Source of the DNA: Desulfobacterales bacterium
GTDB lineage: Bacteria; Desulfobacterota; Desulfobacteria; Desulfobacterales; Desulfosalsimonadaceae
NCBI GenBank assembly: GCA_007134875.1
Contig: SLJY01000083.1
Span: forward strand, 1 to 40,973
Length of the DNA stretch: 40,973 nucleotides
Reading direction: 5' to 3'
Shown here one piece after another: positions 1-8,243 of this stretch. The notes below the pieces were generated by a model. It was not told where the DNA came from, did no database searches, and saw nothing but the letters and a program-made list of their open reading frames with translations. Numbering within the stretch: the stretch's first letter is position 1; the number at the start of each line of letters is the position of its first letter. A program made the translations under genes and the position numbers.

Positions 1-568
1 AGCCGGCCACGAACGAAGCGCCGTATCCCCTGTATGCGTCCTGCAGATCGTCGGGCAGTGCGTTGATCAGAATGTCAAAGACCTCCAGATCGTATTGTTC
101 GTCTTCCTCCGTATACTCATCATCATACTCATCATCATAGTCGGCATCGCCGGTTTCAGCGGCAGCACCGCCGGAAAAGGATCCGCCGGATACGGGAGCC
201 TTGTCGAAACCGCCCGGCTCCACAGCTGGACCTTCCATTCGCCGCTCGATTTCACGGGCCAGGGCGGTGTCTTTTGCCAAATCCAGAGCCAGCTCATAGA
301 GTTCTCTGGCATCCGCGAGTTCGCCCGCATTCTCCATGGCAATGGCGTTTTCCATATGGCTTGCGGCAAGGCCGTTGGACGCCTGAGCCAGCTTCTCCTC
401 CAGCCGACCCCGGAGATGGCTTTTTTCCGGAAAACGCGTATCGATCCGGTAAATGGCCTTTTGATACTCCATAAGCGCGTCTCCGAAAGCGCCGGCACGA
501 CTGGATTCATCCCCTTTCAGTTCGTGCGCCTCGGGCTCCTTGCCGAATAAAAAATCAAATATCCCCAT
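1..568 (-). CDS. TPR-like acidic protein, C-terminus outside the window
   Basis: The frame opens at ATG 568 behind a good GGGAGG ribosome site and runs off the left edge without a stop, so only the first 189 residues are visible. The N-terminus reads MGIFDFLFGKEPEAHELKGD. Residues of about 30-90 are Ala/Glu/Leu-rich helical pairs (AMENAGELADARELYELALD) that look like tetratricopeptide helices. A very acidic linker rich in Asp, Glu and Tyr follows at about 130-150, then LEVFDILINALPDDL. TPR proteins usually act as protein-binding scaffolds; the partner is unknown. The gene starts 30 bp after the end of the PhaR-type gene on the same strand, so co-transcription is likely. I do not recognise a specific family. 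The overlapping frame at 67-510 is only a shadow. Confidence 0.75.
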   Translation of the reverse strand, partial: MGIFDFLFGKEPEAHELKGDESSRAGAFGDALMEYQKAIYRIDTRFPEKSHLRGRLEEKLAQASNGLAASHMENAIAMENAGELADARELYELALDLAKDTALAREIERRMEGPAVEPGGFDKAPVSGGSFSGGAAAETGDADYDDEYDDEYTEEDEQYDLEVFDILINALPDDLQDAYRGYGASFVAG

Positions 569-598
569 CGATCCTCCCAAAAATCCGTTCAGGAACTA

Positions 599-1201
599 TT
601 ATAGCGGCCGATCTTTATCCGCAAGCTCCTGTTCAAGCTTTTCAATCCGCCTGCTCAGGCGCTCCACACTCCGGCTAAGCTCCCGGACCTGATCCCGGTC
701 CGCCAGGTTCATCTTTCGCAGCGCCTCGTCGATCCGCTTGTCGACACTGCCGGAGATCCACTCATTGAAATTCTTCCGGTACCGCTCGAACTCCTCCTTA
801 AACCCCTCGGTGTCCAATTCCTCGAGTTCGCTCTTTTTCCGGCGCAGCGTTGCAAGAAATCGATCGATTTCCTCTTTGGGTCCGGCGCCGAGACCTTCCC
901 GGATGGATTCAAGGCGTTTGCGGCCCTCATCGAAGACCGTCTCCCCTCTTTTCAGAAGCTGTGCCAGGATGGTCTCCGCGGTTTCCCGGGAAGGCCCGTC
1001 GCCACAGCTCTCCCCGGAGCCGGATGCGCGCTCGGCAAGCTGGGTCAAAACTCTCTCCGTTATATCCTCGCCGGACCGGGTTTCCACAATGGAAATTTTC
1101 TCTCCGGCGTCTATCAACTCGACAATGCGGTCCCGGGTAATGTAATTTTTAGTTACGGTATCATAATACCGCCCGTTTGCGTAGCGCTTGATCAGGTACA
1201 T
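599..1201 (-). CDS. phaR: PhaR-type polyhydroxyalkanoate regulator with phasin-like C-terminus
   Basis: A 200-residue protein starting at ATG 1201 behind GGAGGG. Residues 1-60 (MYLIKRYANGRYYDTVTKNY, then GEKISIVETRSGEDITERVL) match the PHB/PHA accumulation regulator DNA-binding domain, which opens with IKRYxNRxxYDT and ends with TGxDITxxVL. Residues 90-200 are charged and strongly helical with heptad-like spacing, as in phasins and coiled coils. Family members bind PHA granules or oligomers and repress phasin and granule genes when free in the cytoplasm. No PHA synthase or phasin gene is visible nearby, so a PHA role is inferred from the domain alone. It lies directly upstream of the TPR-like gene. 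Confidence 0.8.
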   Translation of the reverse strand: MYLIKRYANGRYYDTVTKNYITRDRIVELIDAGEKISIVETRSGEDITERVLTQLAERASGSGESCGDGPSRETAETILAQLLKRGETVFDEGRKRLESIREGLGAGPKEEIDRFLATLRRKKSELEELDTEGFKEEFERYRKNFNEWISGSVDKRIDEALRKMNLADRDQVRELSRSVERLSRRIEKLEQELADKDRPL

Positions 1202-1477
1202 GAAATGGCCCTCCGGTTTGAATTGTGTTTTTCAGGCGTCCGTTAACTATTTCGAATAAAAATTTCGGATTGCCGTTGCCCTCCATCGCGCCTATATTAT
1301 ATTCATATTGACGATATGGCCGCATTATGCAGACAGATTTGACACGTTCGCAGCCATCAACCCTCAACTGCAAAACTACGACGACCTGTATTTTCTGTCA
1401 AGACGATATACACGGATAGCGACGACCACCGGCACTCACTCCGGCGGCACAGGACCAATGGGCGGGCATACGGATCA

Positions 1478-2407
1478 ATGACAGAGCAGGAACCCCGCAA
1501 ACCGATCATACAGCGGGCGCTGGTTTTATCCGGCGGGGGCGCCCGCGGTGCATACCAGGCCGGGGTGCTCGCATTCCTGGCGGAAGCCGGATGGACACCG
1601 GATCTGGTCTGCGGGACATCCATCGGCGCCATCAACGCGGCGGCGTACGGCGCCGGACTCAGCCCGGAAGCAATGGCCGAACTCTGGTATGCCTATGACC
1701 GAAAAGCACTCAGGCGTTTTTCTCTTCGCTCCCTTTTCGCCCGACTCCGTGATAGTCTTCGTAGCGAGCGCGGATACCGGCCGCTGGCGGATACCGACAA
1801 TACGCGGGCCGTTTTCGAAAAACATATCGACACAGGCAAACTTCGGAACAGCAAAACACGCATCCTGGTTTCAGCCATCAACATGCATACCGGAAGGATC
1901 CGCTATTTTTCCAACAAGGTCATCGGTATCGACCACCTCATGGCCGCCGCCGCCATCCCCCTGTTCTTTCCGTGGCAGACCATCGGTCGGGCCCCCTACT
2001 GGGACGCCGGCCTGATGGTCAACACGCCTATAACCCCCGCCCTTGGCCTCGGTGCGCGGGAAATCATCGCAGTGCTTCACTCCCCGGTCGGCGCGTTTGA
2101 AACGGGTCTTCCGAAAACCGGTGTCCAGGCCTTTGAGTTGGCCGTGGAGCACACGCTCACCGGCTCCTTTATAAACAGCCTGCCAGATGATTCCTGGAAC
2201 GCGGGACCGGATGAAAATGAGTATGAAGGGCCGCCCGTGGGGTCCCCCCGGATGGAGCAGGCCGCAGGCGGGATTAAAATCCGCACGGTGGCGCCGCTGG
2301 AAATGCTTGGGGTCTCTTCAATGTTCAACTATTCGGAAAAACAGGCAAAACACCTGGTGCGGGAGGGATACAGACATGCGAAAATGCAGCTCAGCCCCTT
2401 TCTGTGA
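1478..2407 (+). CDS. Patatin-like phospholipase
   Basis: A 309-residue protein with a complete patatin catalytic set: the oxyanion-hole glycine loop GGGARGAYQAGV (19-30), nucleophile elbow GTSIG with Ser48, and the second dyad residue in DAG at Asp176. The family cleaves acyl esters of phospholipids or lysophospholipids with a Ser-Asp dyad. No signal peptide or transmembrane segment is evident, so a cytoplasmic or peripheral membrane location is likely. The start ATG 1478 has only a weak ribosome site. It begins 276 bp from the divergent phaR start, and a small HTH/zinc-ribbon gene follows 77 bp downstream. Whether the two are functionally linked cannot be judged. Confidence 0.88.
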   Translation: MTEQEPRKPIIQRALVLSGGGARGAYQAGVLAFLAEAGWTPDLVCGTSIGAINAAAYGAGLSPEAMAELWYAYDRKALRRFSLRSLFARLRDSLRSERGYRPLADTDNTRAVFEKHIDTGKLRNSKTRILVSAINMHTGRIRYFSNKVIGIDHLMAAAAIPLFFPWQTIGRAPYWDAGLMVNTPITPALGLGAREIIAVLHSPVGAFETGLPKTGVQAFELAVEHTLTGSFINSLPDDSWNAGPDENEYEGPPVGSPRMEQAAGGIKIRTVAPLEMLGVSSMFNYSEKQAKHLVREGYRHAKMQLSPFL

Positions 2408-2484
2408 AGGGCCGGCAGGGATCGCTCATCGGGGATTCCCAAAGCCGTAAACCCGAACGAAAAACAACCCCCAAGGAGCCTGGC

Positions 2485-2766
2485 ATGACGACCATCCGCA
2501 AGCAGATTATCGACCTGCTGGAACAAGACGATCATGACGTCCGTGAAATTTCGCAGCTTCTGGGCATCAGCGAAAAAAATGTCCATGCCCACTTCCCGCA
2601 TATTGAAAAGACGGTCTCGTCAATGGGGAAAAAACTGGTGGTGACCCCATCGTCTTGCATGGCGTGCGGGTATCGCTTCAAGGACCGAAGCCGTCACGCC
2701 CGGCCGGGGAAATGCCCGAAATGCAAGAGCGAGCGAATCAGCAAACCGCGATTCACCGTGGGGTAG
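2485..2766 (+). CDS. Small HTH plus zinc-ribbon transcriptional regulator
   Basis: The open frame extends back to 2404, but ATG 2485 with AAGGAG just upstream gives a 93-residue protein starting MTTIRKQIIDLLEQ. Residues 1-45 form a helix-turn-helix-like segment (DVREISQLLGISEKNVHAHF). Residues 55-85 carry two Cys pairs, CMAC and CPKC, forming a zinc ribbon. This winged-helix plus C-terminal ribbon layout is seen in small ArsR-like regulators of archaea and sulfate reducers; target genes are unknown. Its last 14 bases overlap the 3' end of convergent aroB. Confidence 0.7.
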   Translation: MTTIRKQIIDLLEQDDHDVREISQLLGISEKNVHAHFPHIEKTVSSMGKKLVVTPSSCMACGYRFKDRSRHARPGKCPKCKSERISKPRFTVG

Positions 2767-3814
2767 AACCATCCAGGGCGGCGACGGTTTCGGGAATAAG
2801 GGTCCGTAGAAGCGCCAGCGGGATCTTTTCAACGGCCGCCTCACCGATTCCCCGCAGCAGCACGAAATGGACCACATCCCCCTGCCGTTTCTTGTCACGG
2901 CCCAAGGCCTCGATAACGGCCGCTGCGTTCGCGTCCGCCCGAACCGGAAGATCAAGCACACCGAGCAGATTTTCGAGCCGCTCCACGGCACTTTGCGAAA
3001 GCAGTCCCTTTTCGGCCGAAAGCCTTGCAGCGAAAGCCATACCCACGGAAACGGCATGGCCGTGCCGCATCCCGGTTGTCTTTTCCAAGGCATGGCCCAG
3101 GGTGTGGCCGAAATTGAGTTTTCTCCGCTCACCCGCTTCCTTTTCATCACGGCCGACCACACGGGCCTTGATCTCCACGGATCGGGACACGATCGCTTCC
3201 ATAACACCCGGATCCAGATCCAGGGCTTTTACGCCAAGTCGCTCCAGTTCTCTGAAGTACGCACCATCGGCAATGGCGGCGTGCTTGACGATCTCCGCAA
3301 AACCGCAGCCAAGCTCGGATGGGGGAAGCGTGGCGATATGCCGGGGATCGCAAAGGACGATCTCCGGCTGGTTGAACGTGCCGATCATATTCTTGTAGCC
3401 CATGAAATTGACGCCGGTCTTTCCCCCGACGGCAGCATCGACCTGCGCAAGAAGCGTGGTGGCCATGTACCCGAAACGCACGCCCCGCAGGTAGGTCGAA
3501 GCAACAAAACCGGTGATGTCGCATACGATCCCGCCGCCGATGCCCATCAGAAACACCGAACGATCCGCCTCGGCTTCCAGGAGACGGGAACAGACATCCC
3601 GGACCGTTTCAAGGGTTTTGATCCCCTCGCCCGTGCCGATGGGTATGACGGTGCGGGCTTCGGGAAACCGGTGCCCCCATGTCCGTTGCACATTGTCATC
3701 GGTCACGATGAAAAGCGGGCAGTCTTCCGGAAGAAAGCGGGCGGCTTCTTCCATCACCTCTCCCACCAGGATCCGTGAGCGACCGGCCTGGCCCGTGATT
3801 TCATGGATTCGCAC
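2753..3814 (-). CDS. aroB: 3-dehydroquinate synthase
   Basis: A 353-residue cytoplasmic enzyme converting DAHP to 3-dehydroquinate, the second shikimate-pathway step, using NAD and a divalent metal. The NAD-binding glycine motif GGGIVCDI (93-100), substrate loop AQVDAAVGGKTGVN (123-136) and KN at 141-142 are present. The metal ligands Glu174, His237 and His253 are intact. Length is normal. The start is GTG 3814, supported by AGGAG eight bases upstream. It follows aroF after 49 bp, so the Trp-codon leader upstream of aroF probably governs both genes. Its 3' end overlaps the convergent HTH/zinc-ribbon gene by 14 bp. Confidence 0.97.
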   Translation of the reverse strand: MRIHEITGQAGRSRILVGEVMEEAARFLPEDCPLFIVTDDNVQRTWGHRFPEARTVIPIGTGEGIKTLETVRDVCSRLLEAEADRSVFLMGIGGGIVCDITGFVASTYLRGVRFGYMATTLLAQVDAAVGGKTGVNFMGYKNMIGTFNQPEIVLCDPRHIATLPPSELGCGFAEIVKHAAIADGAYFRELERLGVKALDLDPGVMEAIVSRSVEIKARVVGRDEKEAGERRKLNFGHTLGHALEKTTGMRHGHAVSVGMAFAARLSAEKGLLSQSAVERLENLLGVLDLPVRADANAAAVIEALGRDKKRQGDVVHFVLLRGIGEAAVEKIPLALLRTLIPETVAALDGSTPR

Positions 3815-3863
3815 AGATTGTTCTCCTGCTTATCGGTATTTCTGATCATACCAAAAGGGTATC

Positions 3864-4868
3864 TTACCTGGACAGATCGAAAATTCCTCTCACCTGGCGG
3901 CAGAGGGTTTCAAACTGCGCGGGGAGCAGGGACTGCCCGCCGTCGCATTTCGCGGTCTCCGGAGCGTGATGGACCTCAATCATCAGGCCGTGGGCGCTGA
4001 CAGCCGCCGACGCACGCGCCAGCGGCATCACCTGGTCCCGGTATCCGGCAGCATGGGAAGGATCGACAATGACGGGCAGGTGGCTCTCCCGCCGGACGAC
4101 CGGGACGGCGGACAGGTCCAGGGTGTTGCGGCTGTGCCGCACAAAGGTTCGAACCCCTCTTTCGCACAAAATGACCTCCGTGTTCCCCTCCATCATGATG
4201 TACTCGGCGGCCATCAGCCATTCATCCACCGTGGCCGACATGCCCCGCTTGAGCAGCACCGGTTTTTTCGACTCTCCAGCGCGACGCAGCAGGCTGAAAT
4301 TCTGCATGTTGCGGGTGCCGATCTGCACGATGTCCGCGTAGGCCTCGACCATGTCGAAGCAATCGAGGTCCATCACCTCGGTTACGATCGGCAGACCATA
4401 GACTTCCCTGGCCTTTGCCAGGATCTTCAGGCCTTCTTCCCCAAGACCGTGAAAAGCGTAAGGAGATGTACGGGGCTTGAAGGCACCGCCTCGAAGAATG
4501 TCACCGCCCGCCGCCTTCACATGACGGGCAATGGCCATTACCTGCTCCTCGCTTTCCACCGCGCACGGTCCACCGATAATCACAAGGCTGTCACCCCCGA
4601 TCACCACATCCCCGATGCGGATTATGGTATCTTCCGGATGAAACTCCCGGCTTACCAGCTTGTAAGGTTTTGTGACGGCAATGGTCTCCTTGACGCCCGG
4701 CAGCGTAAGGAAGAGGGACTCATCAACGGCTCCCTGATTGAACAGGACGCCGATGGATATCCGCTCGCCGCCAGGAATAGGCCGCGCCTTGAAGCCGTGC
4801 GCCTCCACTGTGCGGATCACGTCGTTTACCTGTTCTTCGCTTGCGTCCCGGCTCATGACGATCAACAT
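3864..4868 (-). CDS. aroF: 3-deoxy-7-phosphoheptulonate synthase (DAHP synthase)
   Basis: A 334-residue type I-beta DAHP synthase, condensing phosphoenolpyruvate and erythrose 4-phosphate in the first shikimate step. Residues 1-70 (MLIVMSRDASEEQVNDVI...) form the ferredoxin-like regulatory domain found in the Thermotoga-type enzyme. The catalytic barrel follows, with GGPCAVES (99-106) and GGAFKPRTSPYAFHG (127-141). The N-terminal domain suggests allosteric control by aromatic amino acids. The start ATG 4868 has a strong GGGAGG site. Upstream, a leader peptide with three tandem Trp codons and a terminator point to attenuation by tryptophan availability. aroB follows in the same operon. Confidence 0.97.
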   Translation of the reverse strand: MLIVMSRDASEEQVNDVIRTVEAHGFKARPIPGGERISIGVLFNQGAVDESLFLTLPGVKETIAVTKPYKLVSREFHPEDTIIRIGDVVIGGDSLVIIGGPCAVESEEQVMAIARHVKAAGGDILRGGAFKPRTSPYAFHGLGEEGLKILAKAREVYGLPIVTEVMDLDCFDMVEAYADIVQIGTRNMQNFSLLRRAGESKKPVLLKRGMSATVDEWLMAAEYIMMEGNTEVILCERGVRTFVRHSRNTLDLSAVPVVRRESHLPVIVDPSHAAGYRDQVMPLARASAAVSAHGLMIEVHHAPETAKCDGGQSLLPAQFETLCRQVRGIFDLSR

Positions 4869-4916
4869 GATTGCTTCCTCCCGTTATGAATGTGCTATGA
4901 TCACATTATTCAAACG

Positions 4917-4957
4917 AAAAAAGCCGCGGGGTCCCTGTCGGCCCCCGCGGCTTTTTT
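4917..4957 (-). terminator. Attenuator terminator in the aroF leader
   Basis: A 9-bp perfect GC-rich stem (arms 4923-4931 and 4943-4951) with an 11-base loop is flanked by six A and, on the minus strand, followed by six T. It lies between the stop of the Trp-rich leader peptide and the aroF start 48 bases further on, exactly where an attenuator terminator belongs. The T runs on both strands make it potentially bidirectional, but no plus-strand gene ends here. Confidence 0.85.
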
Positions 4958-4975
4958 GCTTCGATCCCTATCAGA

Positions 4976-5077
4976 TCACGATGATACCGGTCCTGGGGCG
5001 CAACCGTACATATCGGTCATGCGCCACCACCATTTTGCGGCAAACACCACATCCGCGATCTGTTTTTCCGTTCTCAT
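4976..5077 (-). CDS. Tryptophan-rich leader peptide of the aroF-aroB operon
   Basis: A 33-codon frame, ATG 5077 to TGA 4976-4978, with three consecutive Trp codons (residues 16-18, bases 5024-5032) in AAKWWWRMTD. Tandem Trp codons followed by a hairpin and then a terminator are the hallmark of trp-type ribosome-mediated attenuation. The ribosome-binding site is weak (an AGG about 14 bases upstream, or GGGCG closer). The peptide itself is expected to have no function. It is too short for ordinary gene finding. Confidence 0.8.
   Translation of the reverse strand: MRTEKQIADVVFAAKWWWRMTDMYGCAPGPVSS
4997..5025 (-). promoter_or_regulatory. Candidate pause (1:2) hairpin of the aroF attenuator
   Basis: Reading the minus strand, GGCGCA begins inside the last Trp codon and pairs with TGCGCC; an inner stem ACCG/CGGU closes a 7-base loop, with a 2-base bulge between the stems. 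This is the position of the 1:2 pause structure in a trp leader. The distal arm continues into GCCCC, which could pair with GGGGC of the terminator's first arm as a 2:3 antiterminator. That second pairing is only five perfect base pairs and is tentative. Confidence 0.6.
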
Positions 5078-5213
5078 AATCTTTTCGCCCAACCTGCCGT
5101 CCGCTTAACGACATACACCCCTTGCCGGTTCCGGCATGATATTGCCCGGAAACTTACCCAGAAAACGAATCCGGATACTTGCCGTGCCGTTCAGAAGCTA
5201 TTGCCAGACGTAC

Positions 5214-5242
5214 TTCCTACGGGATATTGTCCTTTTCGTCAA
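5214..5242 (-). promoter_or_regulatory. Possible sigma-70 promoter for the aroF leader
   Basis: On the minus strand TTGACG (5242-5237) is followed after 17 bases by TAGGAA (5219-5214). It would start a transcript about 130 bases before the leader peptide. The -35 match is good and the -10 match poor, so this is only a candidate. Confidence 0.35.
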
Positions 5243-5279
5243 GAAAAAAGAACAACGTTTTGCATGGCCGTTTTCCACG

Positions 5280-5417
5280 CTACCAGCGGAGCAGGCCCAA
5301 AACCCCGTAAGCGATCAGAAAGAATCCCACGATATACCGCAAAAACCGGGGGACGGTCAAGGCCAGCACGCCCGCAACAAGAGCGATGATATATTCGACT
5401 TCCAGATGAATTTGCAT
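5280..5417 (-). CDS. DUF3096-like small membrane protein
   Basis: A 45-residue protein: ATG 5417, stop TAG 5280-5282, too short for the usual length cut-off. It has two hydrophobic segments (about 8-20 and 27-43) separated by TVPRFLRY and ends GLLRW. This matches my memory of the DUF3096 family of tiny two-helix inner-membrane proteins: an Ile/Leu-rich helix, a Pro-Arg turn, then YIV...LI..G.LGLL. Function is unknown. It begins 20 bp after the crotonase stop on the same strand and is probably co-transcribed with it. Confidence 0.7.
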   Translation of the reverse strand: MQIHLEVEYIIALVAGVLALTVPRFLRYIVGFFLIAYGVLGLLRW

Positions 5418-5437
5418 TTTCTTTCTCTTATCCGCTT

Positions 5438-6208
5438 TTACTCCCCGATGAACCTCGGGCTTCGTTTTTCCATAAACGCGGTAAATCCTTCGACGCAGTC
5501 CTTTGAGGACGCTACGATACCGCTGCCTTCGAGCTCCTTTGCAAGCCCTTTATCCAGGCCTTCATAGATTCCATCGGCCATGGCTTCCAGAACGCACCGC
5601 ACCGCTATGGGCGGGCGTTCGGCGATCTTTTGCGCAAACGCATTCACTTCGTCCATAAACTGTTCCGGTGGATGCACCGCATCGACCAGGCCGATTTCAA
5701 GCGCTTCCCCGGCGGAAAGGCGTTTGCTGAACAAAATCATGTCCAGGGCTTTCGGCTTGCCAATGATCCGCATAAGACGCTGAGTACCGCCCCATCCCGG
5801 GATTATACCGAGGCTCAACTCGGTGAGGCCGACTTTTGCCTTTGGATTGTCCATCATGATGCGGAAATGGCAGGTCATGGCCAGCTCCAGCCCGCCGCCT
5901 AAAGCATGGCCGTTGATGGCGGCCACGATCGGCTTGGTGAAGCGGTCTACGCGGGTCCACAGCTTTTGGCCCAGGGGGGCCGACGTGGCCGTGTTTGCAG
6001 CGTCCGACACATCGAAGCCGGCCGAAAAGCACTTCTCGCCGGCACCGGTCAGAATGACCGCCCGGATGTTTTTGTCCTTTTCGACCTCGTCGAGGATCTT
6101 TTCGAAATCCTGCAGCGCCGCAAGGTTCCAGGAATTGGCCGGCGGCCGGTTAATTGAGACGGTCGCGATGTGTCCTTCCACATCGAACATCATGTTGTCC
6201 GACTGCAT
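5438..6208 (-). CDS. Enoyl-CoA hydratase/isomerase (crotonase) family protein
   Basis: A 256-residue cytoplasmic crotonase-fold enzyme. The oxyanion-hole and CoA motifs are ILTGAGEKCFSAGFDV (about 52-67) and HALGGGLELA (101-110). Both acid residues of true hydratases are present: Glu108 (GGGLELA) and Glu130 (GLTELSLGIIPGWGG). It could hydrate enoyl-CoA in beta-oxidation or act in a related CoA pathway; substrate cannot be read from sequence. The start ATG 6208 has AAGGAG at proper spacing. No other beta-oxidation gene lies nearby. A small two-helix membrane protein follows after 20 bp. Confidence 0.9.
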   Translation of the reverse strand: MQSDNMMFDVEGHIATVSINRPPANSWNLAALQDFEKILDEVEKDKNIRAVILTGAGEKCFSAGFDVSDAANTATSAPLGQKLWTRVDRFTKPIVAAINGHALGGGLELAMTCHFRIMMDNPKAKVGLTELSLGIIPGWGGTQRLMRIIGKPKALDMILFSKRLSAGEALEIGLVDAVHPPEQFMDEVNAFAQKIAERPPIAVRCVLEAMADGIYEGLDKGLAKELEGSGIVASSKDCVEGFTAFMEKRSPRFIGE

Positions 6209-6372
6209 GGCACTTTCTCCTTCTGCAAGACGTTTATAAAAGACGGACGGCTTCGCAAATGAATTCTGCTGCCGTTTTAAAGCCCGCCGAACCCGTCATC
6301 GTCGATATCGGTAGCCACCCGTGCGCCGTTCATCATGTTGAACATGAACCGCAATTGCTTGTTCCATGAACC

Positions 6373-7338
6373 CTATTGGCTGGAAAACAGGTGCAGGATG
6401 TAAGGCTGATACCAGACACGCAGGCTTAGGCTTTCTATAAATCCGTTGTGCCCACCGTAATTCTGCATGGCAAGCCGGATCCGGTCATTTAAATCAAGAC
6501 CTTCGAAGTCATCGGCCGGGATGATGGGATCATCTTTTGCCGTGATCAGCGTCGTGGGCACCCGGATCGGAGCCAATGCATCGTCGGTAAGCGCATAGGA
6601 GTCGAAATAGGCGTCCGGGGATTCAAAGGATGAATATCGCATCAGAAGCTCTGTGGTCATTCTATAGATGCTGTTCATCCGGCGAATGTCACTGAAATCG
6701 TATTTTTCGGGAAATGCTGCCTGCTTCTTAACGAGGGAGCGGCGCCACTTGCGAAGAAAGTAGAACCGGAAGGCAGGGCGTTCGTCAATGAGGCGGGTCG
6801 CCCGGGCCGGGTCTATGACCGGACTGACTGCAACCGCATGTTTCAAATTATCAATCGGACGCCCGGCTGTCCGTGCGGCGACCCGAAGCACGTAGTTGCC
6901 GCCCATGGAAAAGCCGATCATGAAAAACGGCCGATCCGCCTCGATAGCGGCGATCTCACCCACGGCATCGACGACCTCCTGCAAAAGCGATCCAAAAAAC
7001 AATCCATGATTCAGATGATGGCTTTCGCCATGATCGCGGAGGTTCAGACGGAACACGGAGTGTCCTCGGTTGAAAAAATACCGCCCGGAGCACCGGACAT
7101 ACGTCGACCGGGCACTGCCCTCCCATCCGTGGAGCAAAAGAATGAGCCCGACCGACTGTGGATGTTTGGAATAAAAACCCTGGAGCCTCGTCCCGTCGGG
7201 CGTTTTGAGGATCATCTCCCGTGCGGCGTCGGACATGGGATTTTTCCCGATGGCGCGAAACGGCGTGCTGGCCAGGTACGATTGGGCAAAAGGATTTCTA
7301 AGAAATGCCGGAGGGTTGAACAGGGGATAGCTTGTCAT
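6373..7338 (-). CDS. YheT-type alpha/beta hydrolase
   Basis: The frame is open to TTG 7380, but ATG 7338 with AGGA nine bases upstream is a better start, giving 321 residues beginning MTSYPLFNPP. The oxyanion motif HGWEG is at 70-74, the nucleophile elbow GFSMGG at 142-147 (Ser144), the acid at Asp269 or Asp270 (TAKDDPIIP) and the base at His297 (GGHNGF). The overall layout, including PF.NPPAFLRNPFAQS at the N-terminus, resembles the COG0429/YheT group of predicted esterases. The substrate is unknown. It is preceded by the HAD phosphatase on the same strand, 118 bp away. Confidence 0.85.
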   Translation of the reverse strand: MTSYPLFNPPAFLRNPFAQSYLASTPFRAIGKNPMSDAAREMILKTPDGTRLQGFYSKHPQSVGLILLLHGWEGSARSTYVRCSGRYFFNRGHSVFRLNLRDHGESHHLNHGLFFGSLLQEVVDAVGEIAAIEADRPFFMIGFSMGGNYVLRVAARTAGRPIDNLKHAVAVSPVIDPARATRLIDERPAFRFYFLRKWRRSLVKKQAAFPEKYDFSDIRRMNSIYRMTTELLMRYSSFESPDAYFDSYALTDDALAPIRVPTTLITAKDDPIIPADDFEGLDLNDRIRLAMQNYGGHNGFIESLSLRVWYQPYILHLFSSQ

Positions 7339-7456
7339 GTAATACAGTCCTGATGGCTTCGCAAAAAAATCATATCCCAATTGAGCGAACCGGAGCTTTA
7401 CTGGCGGCCGGCGAACAGGTTATAGGTTACATTCGGTGGTGTACATGGCTCTTCAT

Positions 7457-8110
7457 TCAGCGTTTAATCAGCCATTGTTCCAAATAATGCCTGATATCCG
7501 TAAAGTCCTCCCACATCACGTGGCGGGCCTTTTTCCGTTCAAGATATTTTGCAAGAGAACCCCTGGCAAATACGAGATCCGCGTGGCGTGCCATGTTGAA
7601 ATCGGTAATACCGTCGCCTACAACGATTTTCACATCCGCTCCGTAGGAATCGATTACCGCGGCCTTGTCCACGAGTTCGTTTCCCCCGGAAAACGCTGAA
7701 TGGACGCTCAGGTAAGGACCACCGGCATCCAAATCCACGGCGACCACGTCATGAATTTGTCCGAGCAGCTCCCCGAGTTTGATCTCCACCATCTTCCGGA
7801 CGCCGCCGGAGACGATTACCATGGGAATGCCTGTGTTTTTTAAAAAAGTGAGAAAATCGGAAAATCCCGGACGAATGGGTATTTCCGATACAAACCTTGC
7901 AATTTCATCGCATTTTTCGGATTCGATGGACTCGATCATTGCGGGGACGGCCTGGCGAAGGGTCGTCTCTCCAGCGATCAGTTTTTGTTTGACCGGCTCC
8001 CATTTTCCCGGTAAAAACGCCCTGAACACGGCCTCGAGGCTTTCCATTGCCGTAATGGTCCCGTCAAAGTCGCAAAACACAAAGATTTTTTCATTTTTTA
8101 AATCCGCCAT
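7457..8110 (-). CDS. HAD-superfamily phosphatase (MtnX/PSPase-like)
   Basis: The start is taken at ATG 8110 (MADLKNEKIFVFCDFDGTIT), giving 217 residues; the frame is open further to 8182 but with no supporting ribosome site. HAD motif I DFDGT places catalytic Asp14 and Asp16. Motif II is IVSGG, and motif III/IV is KIVVGDGITDFNMA. The cap region resembles phosphoserine phosphatase and the methylthio-ribulose pathway phosphatase MtnX. The substrate is a phosphorylated small metabolite that cannot be named; no methionine-salvage gene is adjacent. Confidence 0.82.
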   Translation of the reverse strand: MADLKNEKIFVFCDFDGTITAMESLEAVFRAFLPGKWEPVKQKLIAGETTLRQAVPAMIESIESEKCDEIARFVSEIPIRPGFSDFLTFLKNTGIPMVIVSGGVRKMVEIKLGELLGQIHDVVAVDLDAGGPYLSVHSAFSGGNELVDKAAVIDSYGADVKIVVGDGITDFNMARHADLVFARGSLAKYLERKKARHVMWEDFTDIRHYLEQWLIKR

Positions 8111-8243
8111 GAACGATAATCCTTTTGCGGTTCTTTCCCTGCGGGGGCCGGCTACCCCGCAACCCGGATAAAGTAAGAACAAATTGCATATAATATACTA
8201 CTGCGCCGGTGTTGTAAAGTGTCCTGAATCGTGTTTTAAGAAA

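Noticed and set aside
67-510. 147-residue minus-strand frame at the left edge
   Set aside because: It is out of frame with the TPR-like gene that starts at ATG 568 with a good ribosome site and runs off the edge. The rejected frame has low-complexity Trp/Arg/Met content typical of shadows.
4917-4957. Reading the hairpin as an ordinary bidirectional terminator only
   Set aside because: No plus-strand gene ends here, and it lies inside the transcribed leader of aroF after a Trp-rich peptide, so attenuation explains it better.
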